Origin: Aureliella sp046290675
Lineage (GTDB): Bacteria; Planctomycetota; Planctomycetia; Pirellulales; Pirellulaceae
Direction of reading: 5' to 3'
Assembly: GCA_046290675.1 (NCBI GenBank)
Contig: JBKAHA010000004.1
Span: 496,001 to 560,000 of the forward strand
DNA length: 64,000 bases
In this document: in pieces, positions 33,218 through 42,003 of the stretch
Position numbering within the stretch: the first letter of the stretch is position 1
Layout of the letters: each line of letters opens with the position of its first letter
Translations under genes and position numbers: made by a program
Notes under the pieces: model-generated
Database searches by the model: none
What the model saw: the letters and a program-made list of their open reading frames with translations, nothing else
What the model was told of the DNA's origin: nothing

Positions 33218-33460
33218 TTAAACACGAGAAGGCTTTTCAAGTTTCTTACTTTGGTCGCCCATGACAATTCGTGCCGAGGAAGAGATGCGTATTAAGGCGG
33301 TGCCGGCTCGCAAAACTCCTAGCGAGGCAAAGGTCAAGACGCTCGCCTCGATGATCCGGGGCGAATCCAAATCCAAGACGAACAAGACCGCAATGCGAAG
33401 CAAGTACAGAGCGACGACGAGCAAGCCCCATCCTGCCAGTTCTCGAATCCAAGACATCAT
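33218..33460 (-). CDS. small membrane protein of unknown function
   Basis: An 80-aa protein with a hydrophobic N-terminal half (ELAGWGLLVVALYLLRIAVLFVLDL), a second weaker hydrophobic stretch and a basic tail (QSKKLEKPSRV). It lies 69 bases after the 276-aa membrane protein on the same strand, so it is likely the last gene of the MoxR operon. Two ATGs in a row (MM) make the start uncertain by one codon. There is no recognised family. Confidence 0.55.
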   Translation of the reverse strand: MMSWIRELAGWGLLVVALYLLRIAVLFVLDLDSPRIIEASVLTFASLGVLRAGTALIRISSSARIVMGDQSKKLEKPSRV

Positions 33461-33529
33461 TTTTCTCTCTGCGGTTTCGGTCGATAGTGAACGGTCGAAA
33501 GTGAATTGGTTCTGTTAGGAATCAAGGGA

Positions 33530-34360
33530 TCAACCCGAGCGTCGGACGATCTTCGACGACTGTTTCAGTTGTTTCTTTTCCCGTTTCCGCATTCGCCGGT
33601 GGATGGACAACAGTTCTGTCCCAAAGTCCCGCATGAGGTGACTTCGGAGAAACAGCCGAGCCTGAAACGGTGCAACTCTGCGAAAGTTCAGCTCCCGTAG
33701 GACTAGGTAGGCTCCCAGCAGTGCCACGACGATCGTACTCAGATTCGCCTTCATCTCATCGGAAATCAGGAGTACTCGGTAGACCTCAATCTTTTCTCGC
33801 CGTTCGGTTGGTAGCGAACCGATGATGCAAGCAGCCAGGGCGACAAAGGTAGCAATCAACAAGCAAGTCAGTGCCAGCTGAAACCAAATTTTAGGTGGTG
33901 AGCTGCTGCCGGATTCAACCTGCTGCGTGGGGGGAACAGGAGGGGCTGTTGGACGAAATAGGCCGATGATCGTGGTGTTGATTGCTTGACGTAAAGACGG
34001 AAAAAAATAGAAGTAGGCCGCGATCATCAGAATTGAAAAAACGTACGCGATTGACTGGAGCGTGAGGTCTAGACTCCTGTCCGGCGTCCCTCGTAGCAGG
34101 CTCGTTCCGATTGCAGCGACGATGATCACCCAGCAGCGTGATGTGACTGCAGCTAAGATTATCACGAAAAGCAGGATCAATCGCACCGAAAACCAAATCT
34201 CGACGTCGGCAAGAAACAACCAATCGAACAGGTACGCAATGACGGCGATTTGCAGCCCGTTCGCAAACGCAATCCAGCCCTGCGGAGGATCTTGCGCGCC
34301 GCCTAAGTTCTCGGCAACGTTAGGCATCGGATCGGGGGAACTCGTGTTAAGCGAGGTCAT
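33530..34360 (-). CDS. integral membrane protein in the MoxR-DUF58 operon
   Basis: A 276-aa protein with about five membrane segments, for example GLQIAVIAYLFDWLFL, RLILLFVIILAAV, IAYVFSILMIAAYFYFF, LALTCLLIATFVALAACII and TIVVALLGAYLVL, and a very basic C-terminal tail (RRMRKREKKQLKQ). A proline-rich loop (RPTAPPVPP) separates the two halves. Its ATG overlaps the stop of the DUF58 gene by 4 bases, so it is translationally coupled. The family is not recognised; the context points to a membrane part of the DUF58 assembly. Confidence 0.75.
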   Translation of the reverse strand: MTSLNTSSPDPMPNVAENLGGAQDPPQGWIAFANGLQIAVIAYLFDWLFLADVEIWFSVRLILLFVIILAAVTSRCWVIIVAAIGTSLLRGTPDRSLDLTLQSIAYVFSILMIAAYFYFFPSLRQAINTTIIGLFRPTAPPVPPTQQVESGSSSPPKIWFQLALTCLLIATFVALAACIIGSLPTERREKIEVYRVLLISDEMKANLSTIVVALLGAYLVLRELNFRRVAPFQARLFLRSHLMRDFGTELLSIHRRMRKREKKQLKQSSKIVRRSG

Positions 34361-36201
34361 CGTGTGGCCAGACCTCGCTTTCTTCCATCGCGAGCGGTCT
34401 CGATTTCGTCCAAGACCATTCGGATAGAATCTTTTGAGCCCGACATTCCGATTGGAATTCCTAAGCGGCCAAGATCTCTCTTGAGCTGAGCCGTTGCATT
34501 CCTTGCGCGGATTGTTTCTGCTGCATGAAGAAGTTCCGTGGTTTCGTAGCTCTTTGCCCTAACGACCGACTGTTTGGGACGGACCATTGTCGTGGACGGG
34601 CAAACGAAGAGGACACGGTGGTGTTTCGCGAGGGCTAGTTTCAATGGCCGAATCAATTTGTGCAGATTCTGTCCGCAATTGATAGCGTCCGCCAAAATGA
34701 CGAAGACTTCGTTATCCTTCGCCACTGTCAATTCTTTGGAAACAGCTTGCCCAAGGATCTCCATGTTCAGGTGAGCGCGTGGATCTTGCGATGGCAATGC
34801 GGCGAGCAAGGGGGGCAGCCAGGGTGTGCCACATTCGTGAAGCAGTCGCCTCGCCTGCTTGGAGAAATCAAGATCATTGAAATAGCAGCGGTACGTCTCC
34901 ATGGGCGTCAGATCAAAGATGACGCCGAGCGCCTGACTGACGCGATAACGCTCTCTTGTCTTTTGTAAGAATGCGAACGGGATGCGCGAATAGCGTTTAT
35001 CCAGCAAACCTGGAAATCGTTCGTTGATGACTTTTTGGGTAGCTTGAACAGCTGATGTCGAAATCCAATCGGCTGGTGGAGGCGGTGCGTTCGAGAAATC
35101 GGCTAATGCCTCCAGGAGTTTCATTTGCCCTTTATCGCCCGACTGAAATCGAAGGGAGCGGGTGCGAGATTCGTCAGCGAGCGTCAGAGCAATCGGGTCT
35201 CCAACGTTGGTGGCAGATTGAGCGATACTTGCGGCAACATGATTAAATTGATCGATCAATCGCATGCCAAACCCGCCCAACCGAGTTGAATGGGACCCAT
35301 CGACAAAGATTCTGACGCGAACCGGAACCTCCGATTCGTACTGCCGTGTCATGAGGGATTCCCGACGCGCTGATGCTTTCCAAGCAATGGCCTTGGGCGG
35401 GTCGCCCGGTTGATATTCGCGGAGCTCCAATAGTTCAGAGCCAAAGCCGGATCGCTGCAGGCGATGGATTCCATGGCGAGGGATCGAGTTGTGACGCTTC
35501 GCAATTGGTGATCGCTCGCCCTGCCGATGGTAGTCAGGAAGGATGCGGATTTTCTGTTCTGAACTAACGAAGTAGTGGGCTTCGAAGAAGCCGAAACGAT
35601 CCGATCGGGTGATCCGGCATCCTGGCAACACCGCATGTCCTGCAGCACGCGGCCTGAGGTGGTAGGTCCAAGTGAAATCCGAACCTGCGGTGGAGCTTTC
35701 GTGCTCGCTTGGCAGGCGGGCGAATCGCGGTTGATAAGCATCTTGGGTGAACCACTGCTTCGCTTGGTCTCCTAGACCGACGAGTGCTTGATACCAGGTT
35801 ATGAAAACGCCTCGTTTGCGTTTTGAGATGGGCTCCGCTGCTGGGGATTTGACGTTTTTCCTGGCTTCAGTGGATTGGATTTGAAGCGCGAAGATCTCCG
35901 GAATGACATCACGAAAATAAGTGACACCTCTGATCTTGGTTCGGCTCTGAACGCGAACCGTCACTTTGAGACGTCGATCTACCCAGGCCACGGTGTCACT
36001 TGAGATCCGGTCATTCAAGACTCTCTGGCATTGAAGCGTCGGAAGCTCAAAACGGAGTCGAATTAGAAAGAGTGCCCATGAGACAAGTACCCAAAGAGCA
36101 AGGCTGATGCATAGTAAGCAAGTGGTAGCATCAAAACGGATTGCCCCAAGTACAAGTCCAGCCAGTGCGATCGCCATCAACCAACGCGCTCTAGGGGTCA
36201 C
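34357..36201 (-). CDS. DUF58 domain protein with vWA-like fold
   Basis: A 614-aa protein. Two N-terminal membrane segments (residues 6-24 and about 28-48) precede a long region that contains the DUF58 signature LREYQPGDPPKAIAWKASAR. After it comes VRIFVDGSHSTRL, in which D-G-S-H-S fits the D-x-S-x-S metal site of von Willebrand A domains. It is longer than usual (300-450 aa) because of the C-terminal 200 residues. DUF58 proteins pair with MoxR ATPases as chaperones for complex assembly or stress tolerance. It overlaps both neighbours by 4 bases (ATGA). Confidence 0.85.
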   Translation of the reverse strand: MTPRARWLMAIALAGLVLGAIRFDATTCLLCISLALWVLVSWALFLIRLRFELPTLQCQRVLNDRISSDTVAWVDRRLKVTVRVQSRTKIRGVTYFRDVIPEIFALQIQSTEARKNVKSPAAEPISKRKRGVFITWYQALVGLGDQAKQWFTQDAYQPRFARLPSEHESSTAGSDFTWTYHLRPRAAGHAVLPGCRITRSDRFGFFEAHYFVSSEQKIRILPDYHRQGERSPIAKRHNSIPRHGIHRLQRSGFGSELLELREYQPGDPPKAIAWKASARRESLMTRQYESEVPVRVRIFVDGSHSTRLGGFGMRLIDQFNHVAASIAQSATNVGDPIALTLADESRTRSLRFQSGDKGQMKLLEALADFSNAPPPPADWISTSAVQATQKVINERFPGLLDKRYSRIPFAFLQKTRERYRVSQALGVIFDLTPMETYRCYFNDLDFSKQARRLLHECGTPWLPPLLAALPSQDPRAHLNMEILGQAVSKELTVAKDNEVFVILADAINCGQNLHKLIRPLKLALAKHHRVLFVCPSTTMVRPKQSVVRAKSYETTELLHAAETIRARNATAQLKRDLGRLGIPIGMSGSKDSIRMVLDEIETARDGRKRGLATR

Positions 36202-37265
36202 GATGGGCGCCCCGCGGAATGATTGCCAGAGTCTTGGTCATGGACGGGGGACGCGGCAACAGTGCCCTGGGTAACCATTCTTGGTGGTGTTGCGTTGTTT
36301 GGCGGCGGCGCGTTGCTTAGGACTGGTACGGATTGAATGATCTGCTTGATCACGGAGCTGACGGTTTGCCCATCCATTTCGGATTCCGCACGCATAATGA
36401 GCCTATGCGCGAGGACCGGAAGCATCATGGATTGGACATCATCGTGCGTTAGGTAGGAGCGTCCGTTGAGCAGAGCGTGGGCACGCGCCGCTTTCATTAA
36501 ACTGATTGCCGCTCTCGGACTGGCTCCAAGCACCAAATCGGAATGTTGGCGGCTCTTGCGCGCGATGTCGATGATGTAAGCTTGAAGCTCTTCGGAACAA
36601 AAAACTTGATCGACCGAATTCTGTATGTCGAGGATCTCTTCACTGCTGCAAACAGTTTCCAGCGAAATTGTTGGGCGGCTATGAACGCCGAGCATGCCGA
36701 TCTCTGCATCGCGATCAGGATATCCAACGAAGACTCGGAAAAGAAAACGATCCAATTGGGCTTCCGGAAGCCGGTAGACTCCTTCTTGTTCGATTGGATT
36801 CTGCGTTGCAAGAACCATGAATGGAGCGGGCAGCTGAAGAGTCTCACCTTCGATCGTCACCTGGCGCTCCTGCATCGCTTCGAGTAGAGAAGATTGCGTT
36901 CGAGCGGGAGCGCGATTGAGTTCGTCAGCAAGTAGCAGTTGGCAGAATACTGGCCCCTTTCGCAGAACGAAGTCGCTGGTCTGCCGGTCAAGCACTTGCG
37001 TCCCCGTCACATCGGACGGAAGCAAATCTGGAGTGAATTGCACTCGTTCATAGTGAATTCCAAGCACTTGAGAAAACGAACGGCACAATGTCGTTTTTGC
37101 GGTACCCGGTACCCCCTCCAGAAGAACATGTCCGCCGGCCAACAAAGCCATAAGCAGTTGGTCGATGACATGGTTTTGACCAACTACGATTTGCGAAACT
37201 TGCTCGCGTATTTGCTTGCGCAACGTCTGGACTCGGGTAGCAAGTCGATTCAGTTCTGGTTCCAC
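36198..37265 (-). CDS. MoxR-family AAA+ ATPase
   Basis: A 355-aa AAA+ protein. Walker A GVPGTAKT is at residues 51-58, Walker B LLADELNRAP with Asp114-Glu115, and sensor 1 around VLATQNPIEQEG; the C-terminal lid contains GASPRAAISLMKAARAHAL. The last 30 residues are proline-rich and probably unstructured. MoxR ATPases act with DUF58/vWA proteins as metal-ion or cofactor insertion chaperones. Its stop overlaps the start of the DUF58 gene by ATGA, and the DUF4350 gene precedes it by 71 bases, so the cluster is one operon. Confidence 0.93.
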   Translation of the reverse strand: MEPELNRLATRVQTLRKQIREQVSQIVVGQNHVIDQLLMALLAGGHVLLEGVPGTAKTTLCRSFSQVLGIHYERVQFTPDLLPSDVTGTQVLDRQTSDFVLRKGPVFCQLLLADELNRAPARTQSSLLEAMQERQVTIEGETLQLPAPFMVLATQNPIEQEGVYRLPEAQLDRFLFRVFVGYPDRDAEIGMLGVHSRPTISLETVCSSEEILDIQNSVDQVFCSEELQAYIIDIARKSRQHSDLVLGASPRAAISLMKAARAHALLNGRSYLTHDDVQSMMLPVLAHRLIMRAESEMDGQTVSSVIKQIIQSVPVLSNAPPPNNATPPRMVTQGTVAASPVHDQDSGNHSAGRPS

Positions 37266-37336
37266 GGTGACTTTCTGAATTGGTTCGTGAGTACGAGTTG
37301 CGCGATGCAGGATCGACGATGAGGTGAAAGACGGAT

Positions 37337-38776
37337 CTAAGAAGAGGAGGACCCGGAGTTCTTCGTATGAGACAAAATCTTGGACCGGACATCACCGATC
37401 GTCCAACCGAAATGTTCGAAATCAAGTTTGCCGACGCGTTCGACGAATCCACGGCCCGCTACGTCGATGATGGTGCCCAATCGCTTGATGTCGACCGGAT
37501 CCTTCAAACCGATTTCTCCGTCTTGGGCCTTGATCCAAAAATTCTGCCAGTCTTGCGAACTCTGAGATCCGGTGATCTCAAAACAGAATTCTCGCGCAAG
37601 AAGTCCAGCGGCAGTACGATAGTCCATCGTTCTTGGGTTTGCGTATGTGCTAAGCTGGAAGGCGGCGAGCATCTTTCTTGGCTCCAAAAACGAATTCTTG
37701 ATGACACCGCTTCTCGCGATGATCCAAATGAGCAAGGCCGTTACGATAATCACGAGCCCAACTAGGAGTGCTTCATAGTATCGCCAAGTATTTGGGTTGC
37801 GTGGCCGACGCATGAGCGTTTCATTGACGATGTTCGAGTCTTGTACCTCGCTGGCAACGATGTTCGCCAATCGTAAGGCACGCTCCCAAGACGCCTCTGG
37901 CTCAATAGGTGGCGCCGGATTTGATGGGTCGATCGGAGGGGGGGAGATTCGGGAGCGAATACTCTCGAGTGGGATGCCATCTTCGACAAAGACGAGCCGA
38001 CTTCGTTCTCCGCCGGAAAGGATATCGCTGACCCTGACCGCAAGCTCTGCATTGTCACCATGCCAAAGCATTCCATTCGAAAACAGACTACTATCGGCGG
38101 CGACGATAACTTGGCCACGTTTGCTGCTAGGACGCGGCTGACGTCTCGAGTAACCACGAGCGAGAATCGGTCTAGCTCGCGCGGATGTTGGATCGCAGAA
38201 TTCAGGAGCCAGTAGCCAACTCTCCCAATTTAAGCTGGAGCGGTTTGGGCGAAACCAGGTACAACGGTTCGCAACGATGCGGTCGATGCCCGCCAGTTCC
38301 AAAGCGGAAGTCGGTGGTTTGCGTTGAAGGCAATCTTCATAGTTCTCGTATTTGTCCGTCTCGTATCGCGCGCTGATGATGCGACCGTCGGTCTGCCCGA
38401 TGCCTCTCATGAAGATGCCAGAATTGGTTGCGACAAGAAGATTTCCCCCTGCCAACACGAACTGAATTAGGCGATTTCGCTGCTCTGCAGAAACCGATTG
38501 CATGCTGCCAGTGATGACCATGACCGCCTGCTTGGGCTCGACGAAAGCGGAACCCCAATCGTCGTAGATTTCCAATCCACGCTCCTCAAGCAGCATCTGG
38601 AAGAGGTCGTGCTGAAATTGCCATCCAGGTGGGGGAGAGTCTTGAGCGTTACTGTTTGCCGTGCTGGCCGAGGATCCGAGCAATACGGCTAGAGTTAGAA
38701 TCCACCGCAAGTAGGGTCCAGGCGCATGCGAACCTAGCTTTGAACGCCTAGCGAATTCAGTTGGATTCACGATCAA
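37337..38776 (-). CDS. DUF4350 domain membrane protein
   Basis: A 479-aa protein with an N-terminal export signal (WILTLAVLLGSSASTANSNAQ), a soluble domain in which MQSVSAEQRNRLIQFVLAGGNLLVAT and GQVIVAADSSLFSNGMLWHGDNAEL are characteristic of DUF4350, a transmembrane segment near residue 350 (LLVGLVIIVTALLIWIIA), and a cytoplasmic C terminus. DUF4350 proteins accompany MoxR-DUF58-DUF4129 in many bacteria as the exported glutamine-amidotransferase-like part of a membrane complex. The start overlaps the end of the 918-aa gene by ATGA. Confidence 0.85.
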   Translation of the reverse strand: MIVNPTEFARRSKLGSHAPGPYLRWILTLAVLLGSSASTANSNAQDSPPPGWQFQHDLFQMLLEERGLEIYDDWGSAFVEPKQAVMVITGSMQSVSAEQRNRLIQFVLAGGNLLVATNSGIFMRGIGQTDGRIISARYETDKYENYEDCLQRKPPTSALELAGIDRIVANRCTWFRPNRSSLNWESWLLAPEFCDPTSARARPILARGYSRRQPRPSSKRGQVIVAADSSLFSNGMLWHGDNAELAVRVSDILSGGERSRLVFVEDGIPLESIRSRISPPPIDPSNPAPPIEPEASWERALRLANIVASEVQDSNIVNETLMRRPRNPNTWRYYEALLVGLVIIVTALLIWIIARSGVIKNSFLEPRKMLAAFQLSTYANPRTMDYRTAAGLLAREFCFEITGSQSSQDWQNFWIKAQDGEIGLKDPVDIKRLGTIIDVAGRGFVERVGKLDFEHFGWTIGDVRSKILSHTKNSGSSSS

Positions 38777-41529
38777 GTTCCCGCGGCTTCGAGTTCGCGG
38801 AGTGCAGACTGTACCGTCGCAAGCTGATCGGTTCTTAGCTCTTGTTCGGGAGGCTGGTAGCGGGCAAGTTCGTAAACTTGGGTGAGTTCCCGAAGGCTGC
38901 TTTGAAGCTGAGGAAGCGTCTCCGCAAACTTCCGTTCAACATAGCGATGGGTCCACCAGCGGGATGCCGGCGAAGTACGGTTGAGGACCAAGCTATGGTA
39001 GGCGCGAACCACGTCTTGACGGGTAGTCATGCCCGTGCGGAGCTTATCCTTGGCCCAACGGACTTCTTTTTTGAGGGCTGCAGCCTGTCCAACGACCTGG
39101 GTACGCAATAACCATGCGACAAGCAGTAAGATGCAAATTCCGATCAACACGATCCATTGCGAAGACCCCATTTCCCAGCTCACACCTTCCAAACCCCAGG
39201 AACTGCCGGTCTGATTGCTTTGGGCTCCTGAATTCGTTCTGCTGTTTGATGTGTTTGCGTTGGCACTCTGAGGTGAGGACTCCTTGCTGGCAGCCCAGAA
39301 AGAGTCAGAGAGTTTCTCTAGTGATGACTTTTTCCTCGGGGCATTGGGTTGCTGATTACGGTTTCGCGTTAATTCAGTCTGACTCTTTCGAGCCACATTT
39401 GAGGCGCCAGTTTGTTTCCTAGCGGTTCGCGATATGGGGTTCGAGCCTGGGGCATCATCCGAAGAGGTGGCGTCATTTTGGGACGGAGTGGAAAAAATGC
39501 TCTCACCATCCTTCAGCCCCTCGTCCTTAAGCGTCCGTTCCACGATGCCTTGAAGAGTCCGCCCGAAACCGAATCGCTCGACCTGCGATTTGATGTCCGT
39601 TCCTGATTCGGCGCCTCCGGCGTTTGGCGAAGAACGATCTCGTTCCTCGGGGGTTTTAGAAAACTGTTTCTGAATCTTCCTTCCAATGTCGCTATCGCGA
39701 ACCTCACGCGCTGCTTCAAGGAGATCCTGAATATTCCCAGTGGTTAAGCTGCTGCTCGAGTCTGTCGAAGAAGTTCTGGTTTTTCCCGTTTCATTCTTGT
39801 CCCAGAGATGGGATAGCGATTCATCAGAGAATAGCTCGTCCAGATCAAGTGGTTCGGAAGTACGGGCGGTAGTCGAGCGGCCGTCGGCAAGCTCTCGTGG
39901 GGAGCCTGCGCCAGGTTGAGAACCGATCGAACGTTTGTCAGACGAATCGCTTTCTTGGCTCCGAAGCAGGTCACTAAGACGTTGCCGAGTAGTCCCTGCG
40001 CTGGGGGATGGGTTACGATCTTGGGAACCTGAGCGCGATGATTCACGAGGCGTTCGACTCGAGTCGGACGCTTGTCTACCGGGCTGAGAATTCAGGCTTT
40101 TCGCGCCTCGACCTGGGGAAGAACGGTTGTTAGCCAGATCCCTCAATGTGCGCTCTGTGCCGCCCTCGGGTTGATTTGAGTTGTCGCGTTGTGCTAGCTC
40201 CGAGTTGCCAGTTGTTGACGATGGATTCGCTCGAAAGGCCCCCTGTTTTGCAAGCTGCGAGAAAAGACTGCGAATCTGCTCCCGCATCTTGTCGTTCAAT
40301 TGTGGAGAAGTGTTGGGGGAACCTTCGCTTCGGCGAGAATCGGATCGGAGATTCGGCGGCTGACCTGGATTTGCAGGAAACGTACTGCCGGGCGTCGAGT
40401 CGGGAGAAGTTGGGCGAGTGCGTGAGGAGTTCGAAGGTGATGAATTTGGTGCGTAACGATTCGTGACTTCAGGCGAAGAATCCAATGGCGAAGGATCGAG
40501 CCGCTGGTCGGATCTCGAGCTTAACGGAGGAGCCCCATTTTGCTGACGAGGCAAAGCACTGGGAAGTTGCGATTGGTTAGCGCTTCGGTTCGGATCAACC
40601 GGCCGAATCGACGAGCCCTGACTAAGACCCGAGTTGGATTGTTGCGGCTGAGTTTTGGAACTGTCTAGTGGTTGCTCACGACCGTTCCGGTTTCGATTGG
40701 CGAAGTCGAACGGGTTCGGGATGGGTTGATCTTCCCTAGGCGAGGTATTTTGTTCGGTCGGATCTGTCGGCGAATCGGAACTGCTGGGGGGGAGAAAGTC
40801 TGGAGCCGGAGAGGCCGGTCGGAGTCGGCTGGAATCTAAAGAACGATTAGGAATCGCATTCGCGCTGCCTGGCGATTTTTTGCGATTTCGTTCTTCATTG
40901 TTCTGCGCATTGCGTTGCTGGAACTGCTTCAGGAGGTCATCGATCGTCTTGTTCGATTGCGATGATGGTGAAGAATCGGAATCGTTAAGTGGAAGCTTGC
41001 GAGTCTTGGAATACTCATCAAAGAGCTTCCTAGCTTGAGACTGCAACGCCTGGTTCTGCATTGCCTCCTGGATCCATTCTCGTGGAATCGAGTCGAGGCT
41101 CGGGAAATTGCCACCCGTGGATCGATTCCATTCGTCGAATGTTTTCTCGATGCTACTGAGCTGTTCGGGCGTCAGCCCCGTATTCCCTTTATCGCCGCCG
41201 CTGGATGGCTGTTCGCCCGGCATCATGAGTTGGCCAAGCATATGCAGCAACTCGGCTTGGTGTTCGCCGACCTGGTTGGGCTGAATCTTGGGTAGTGGTA
41301 GCCAACGCTGAGAAGGCCGGTCTGGCTGGCGAGTGTCAGTCTGCGCATTTACCGGACTGTTCAGTAGAACTGCACAAAGCAATGCAAGGAGGCTAGACGT
41401 CCACACGAGCCGCGAAAGTGTCGACATCAATGTGTCCTGGACCGTAGGTCTGTTGAAGTCGTTGGTGACTCTTGCGAAGACGGACGACTTGTGGACCGAG
41501 CAATGGGATGACGACTTGATAGGGTTCAT
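38773..41529 (-). CDS. large low-complexity protein with C-terminal DUF4129 domain
   Basis: A 918-aa protein and first gene of the operon. A strong ribosome binding site (GAGAGGA, 6 bases before ATG) fixes the start at 41529, although the signal-peptide-like segment (LVWTSSLLALLCAVLLNSPVNAQ) begins about 35 residues in. Residues 60-770 are dominated by Ser, Pro, Asn, Gln, Arg and Asp and are probably disordered. A transmembrane segment follows at about 778-800 (WIVLIGICILLLVAWLL), and the last 100 residues match DUF4129 (TTRQDVVRAYHSLVLN, ASRWWTHRYVERKFAE). DUF4129 proteins are usually 200-700 aa; the long linker is unusual. It probably spans the periplasm as part of the MoxR complex. Confidence 0.8.
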   Translation of the reverse strand: MNPIKSSSHCSVHKSSVFARVTNDFNRPTVQDTLMSTLSRLVWTSSLLALLCAVLLNSPVNAQTDTRQPDRPSQRWLPLPKIQPNQVGEHQAELLHMLGQLMMPGEQPSSGGDKGNTGLTPEQLSSIEKTFDEWNRSTGGNFPSLDSIPREWIQEAMQNQALQSQARKLFDEYSKTRKLPLNDSDSSPSSQSNKTIDDLLKQFQQRNAQNNEERNRKKSPGSANAIPNRSLDSSRLRPASPAPDFLPPSSSDSPTDPTEQNTSPREDQPIPNPFDFANRNRNGREQPLDSSKTQPQQSNSGLSQGSSIRPVDPNRSANQSQLPSALPRQQNGAPPLSSRSDQRLDPSPLDSSPEVTNRYAPNSSPSNSSRTRPTSPDSTPGSTFPANPGQPPNLRSDSRRSEGSPNTSPQLNDKMREQIRSLFSQLAKQGAFRANPSSTTGNSELAQRDNSNQPEGGTERTLRDLANNRSSPGRGAKSLNSQPGRQASDSSRTPRESSRSGSQDRNPSPSAGTTRQRLSDLLRSQESDSSDKRSIGSQPGAGSPRELADGRSTTARTSEPLDLDELFSDESLSHLWDKNETGKTRTSSTDSSSSLTTGNIQDLLEAAREVRDSDIGRKIQKQFSKTPEERDRSSPNAGGAESGTDIKSQVERFGFGRTLQGIVERTLKDEGLKDGESIFSTPSQNDATSSDDAPGSNPISRTARKQTGASNVARKSQTELTRNRNQQPNAPRKKSSLEKLSDSFWAASKESSPQSANANTSNSRTNSGAQSNQTGSSWGLEGVSWEMGSSQWIVLIGICILLLVAWLLRTQVVGQAAALKKEVRWAKDKLRTGMTTRQDVVRAYHSLVLNRTSPASRWWTHRYVERKFAETLPQLQSSLRELTQVYELARYQPPEQELRTDQLATVQSALRELEAAGT

Positions 41530-42003
41530 CGCTTTCCTCTCGGTCTAAGAAGTGTGATAAGTTGTGGTGGAACGATTCGTCTGGGACTTATTTTAGGCGA
41601 TTTGACCAGCCCAGTGACAAGTCTAGCTGGCGTAGATCTGCGATTGGCGTCGCATTTTTTCGTGATTGACGGGACATCGCTACATGCACGCTAGATACGT
41701 CTGCTTTTGCTGCAGCAGTCGGCTTTAGAATGCTGGTGGAACGGGGAAGCGATCAACTGCCGGATGATGTCACTACGCTTTGCATTCGGATCTGTTCGAT
41801 CCAGACTACGTGGGAGCAAGCAAAACCGTTCCCTGATCGTTCTTTTAGGCCAATAGGGCTAGGAATAGCCTTAGTCGAATGTATTGCATTGGGTTTGAAC
41901 TCGCTTTTTGGGTATCCAGTCCCGAATCGGTAATCGAGTCTATTCGTACAAGAATGAACAATATTGCATCATAAGCGGCACAACGAGATTGGGATTTAGA
42001 TAG
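41530..42003. other. intergenic region between divergent operons
   Basis: This region carries the promoters of the leftward operon and the rightward sulfatase gene. It holds a small hairpin with a T run (41639-41660) noted separately. A 67-codon frame at 41730-41933 lacks a ribosome binding site and does not look coding. Confidence 0.4.
41639..41660 (+). terminator. weak terminator-like hairpin with T run
   Basis: TGCGAT (41639-41644) pairs with GTCGCA (41649-41654), with one T-G, and six T follow (41655-41660). The form is that of a minimal intrinsic terminator for rightward transcription, but no rightward gene precedes it, so it may be chance or may protect the sulfatase promoter region. 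Confidence 0.25.

Noticed and set aside
41730..41933. 67-codon frame in the gap before the third sulfatase
   Set aside because: No ribosome binding site and no recognisable protein pattern.
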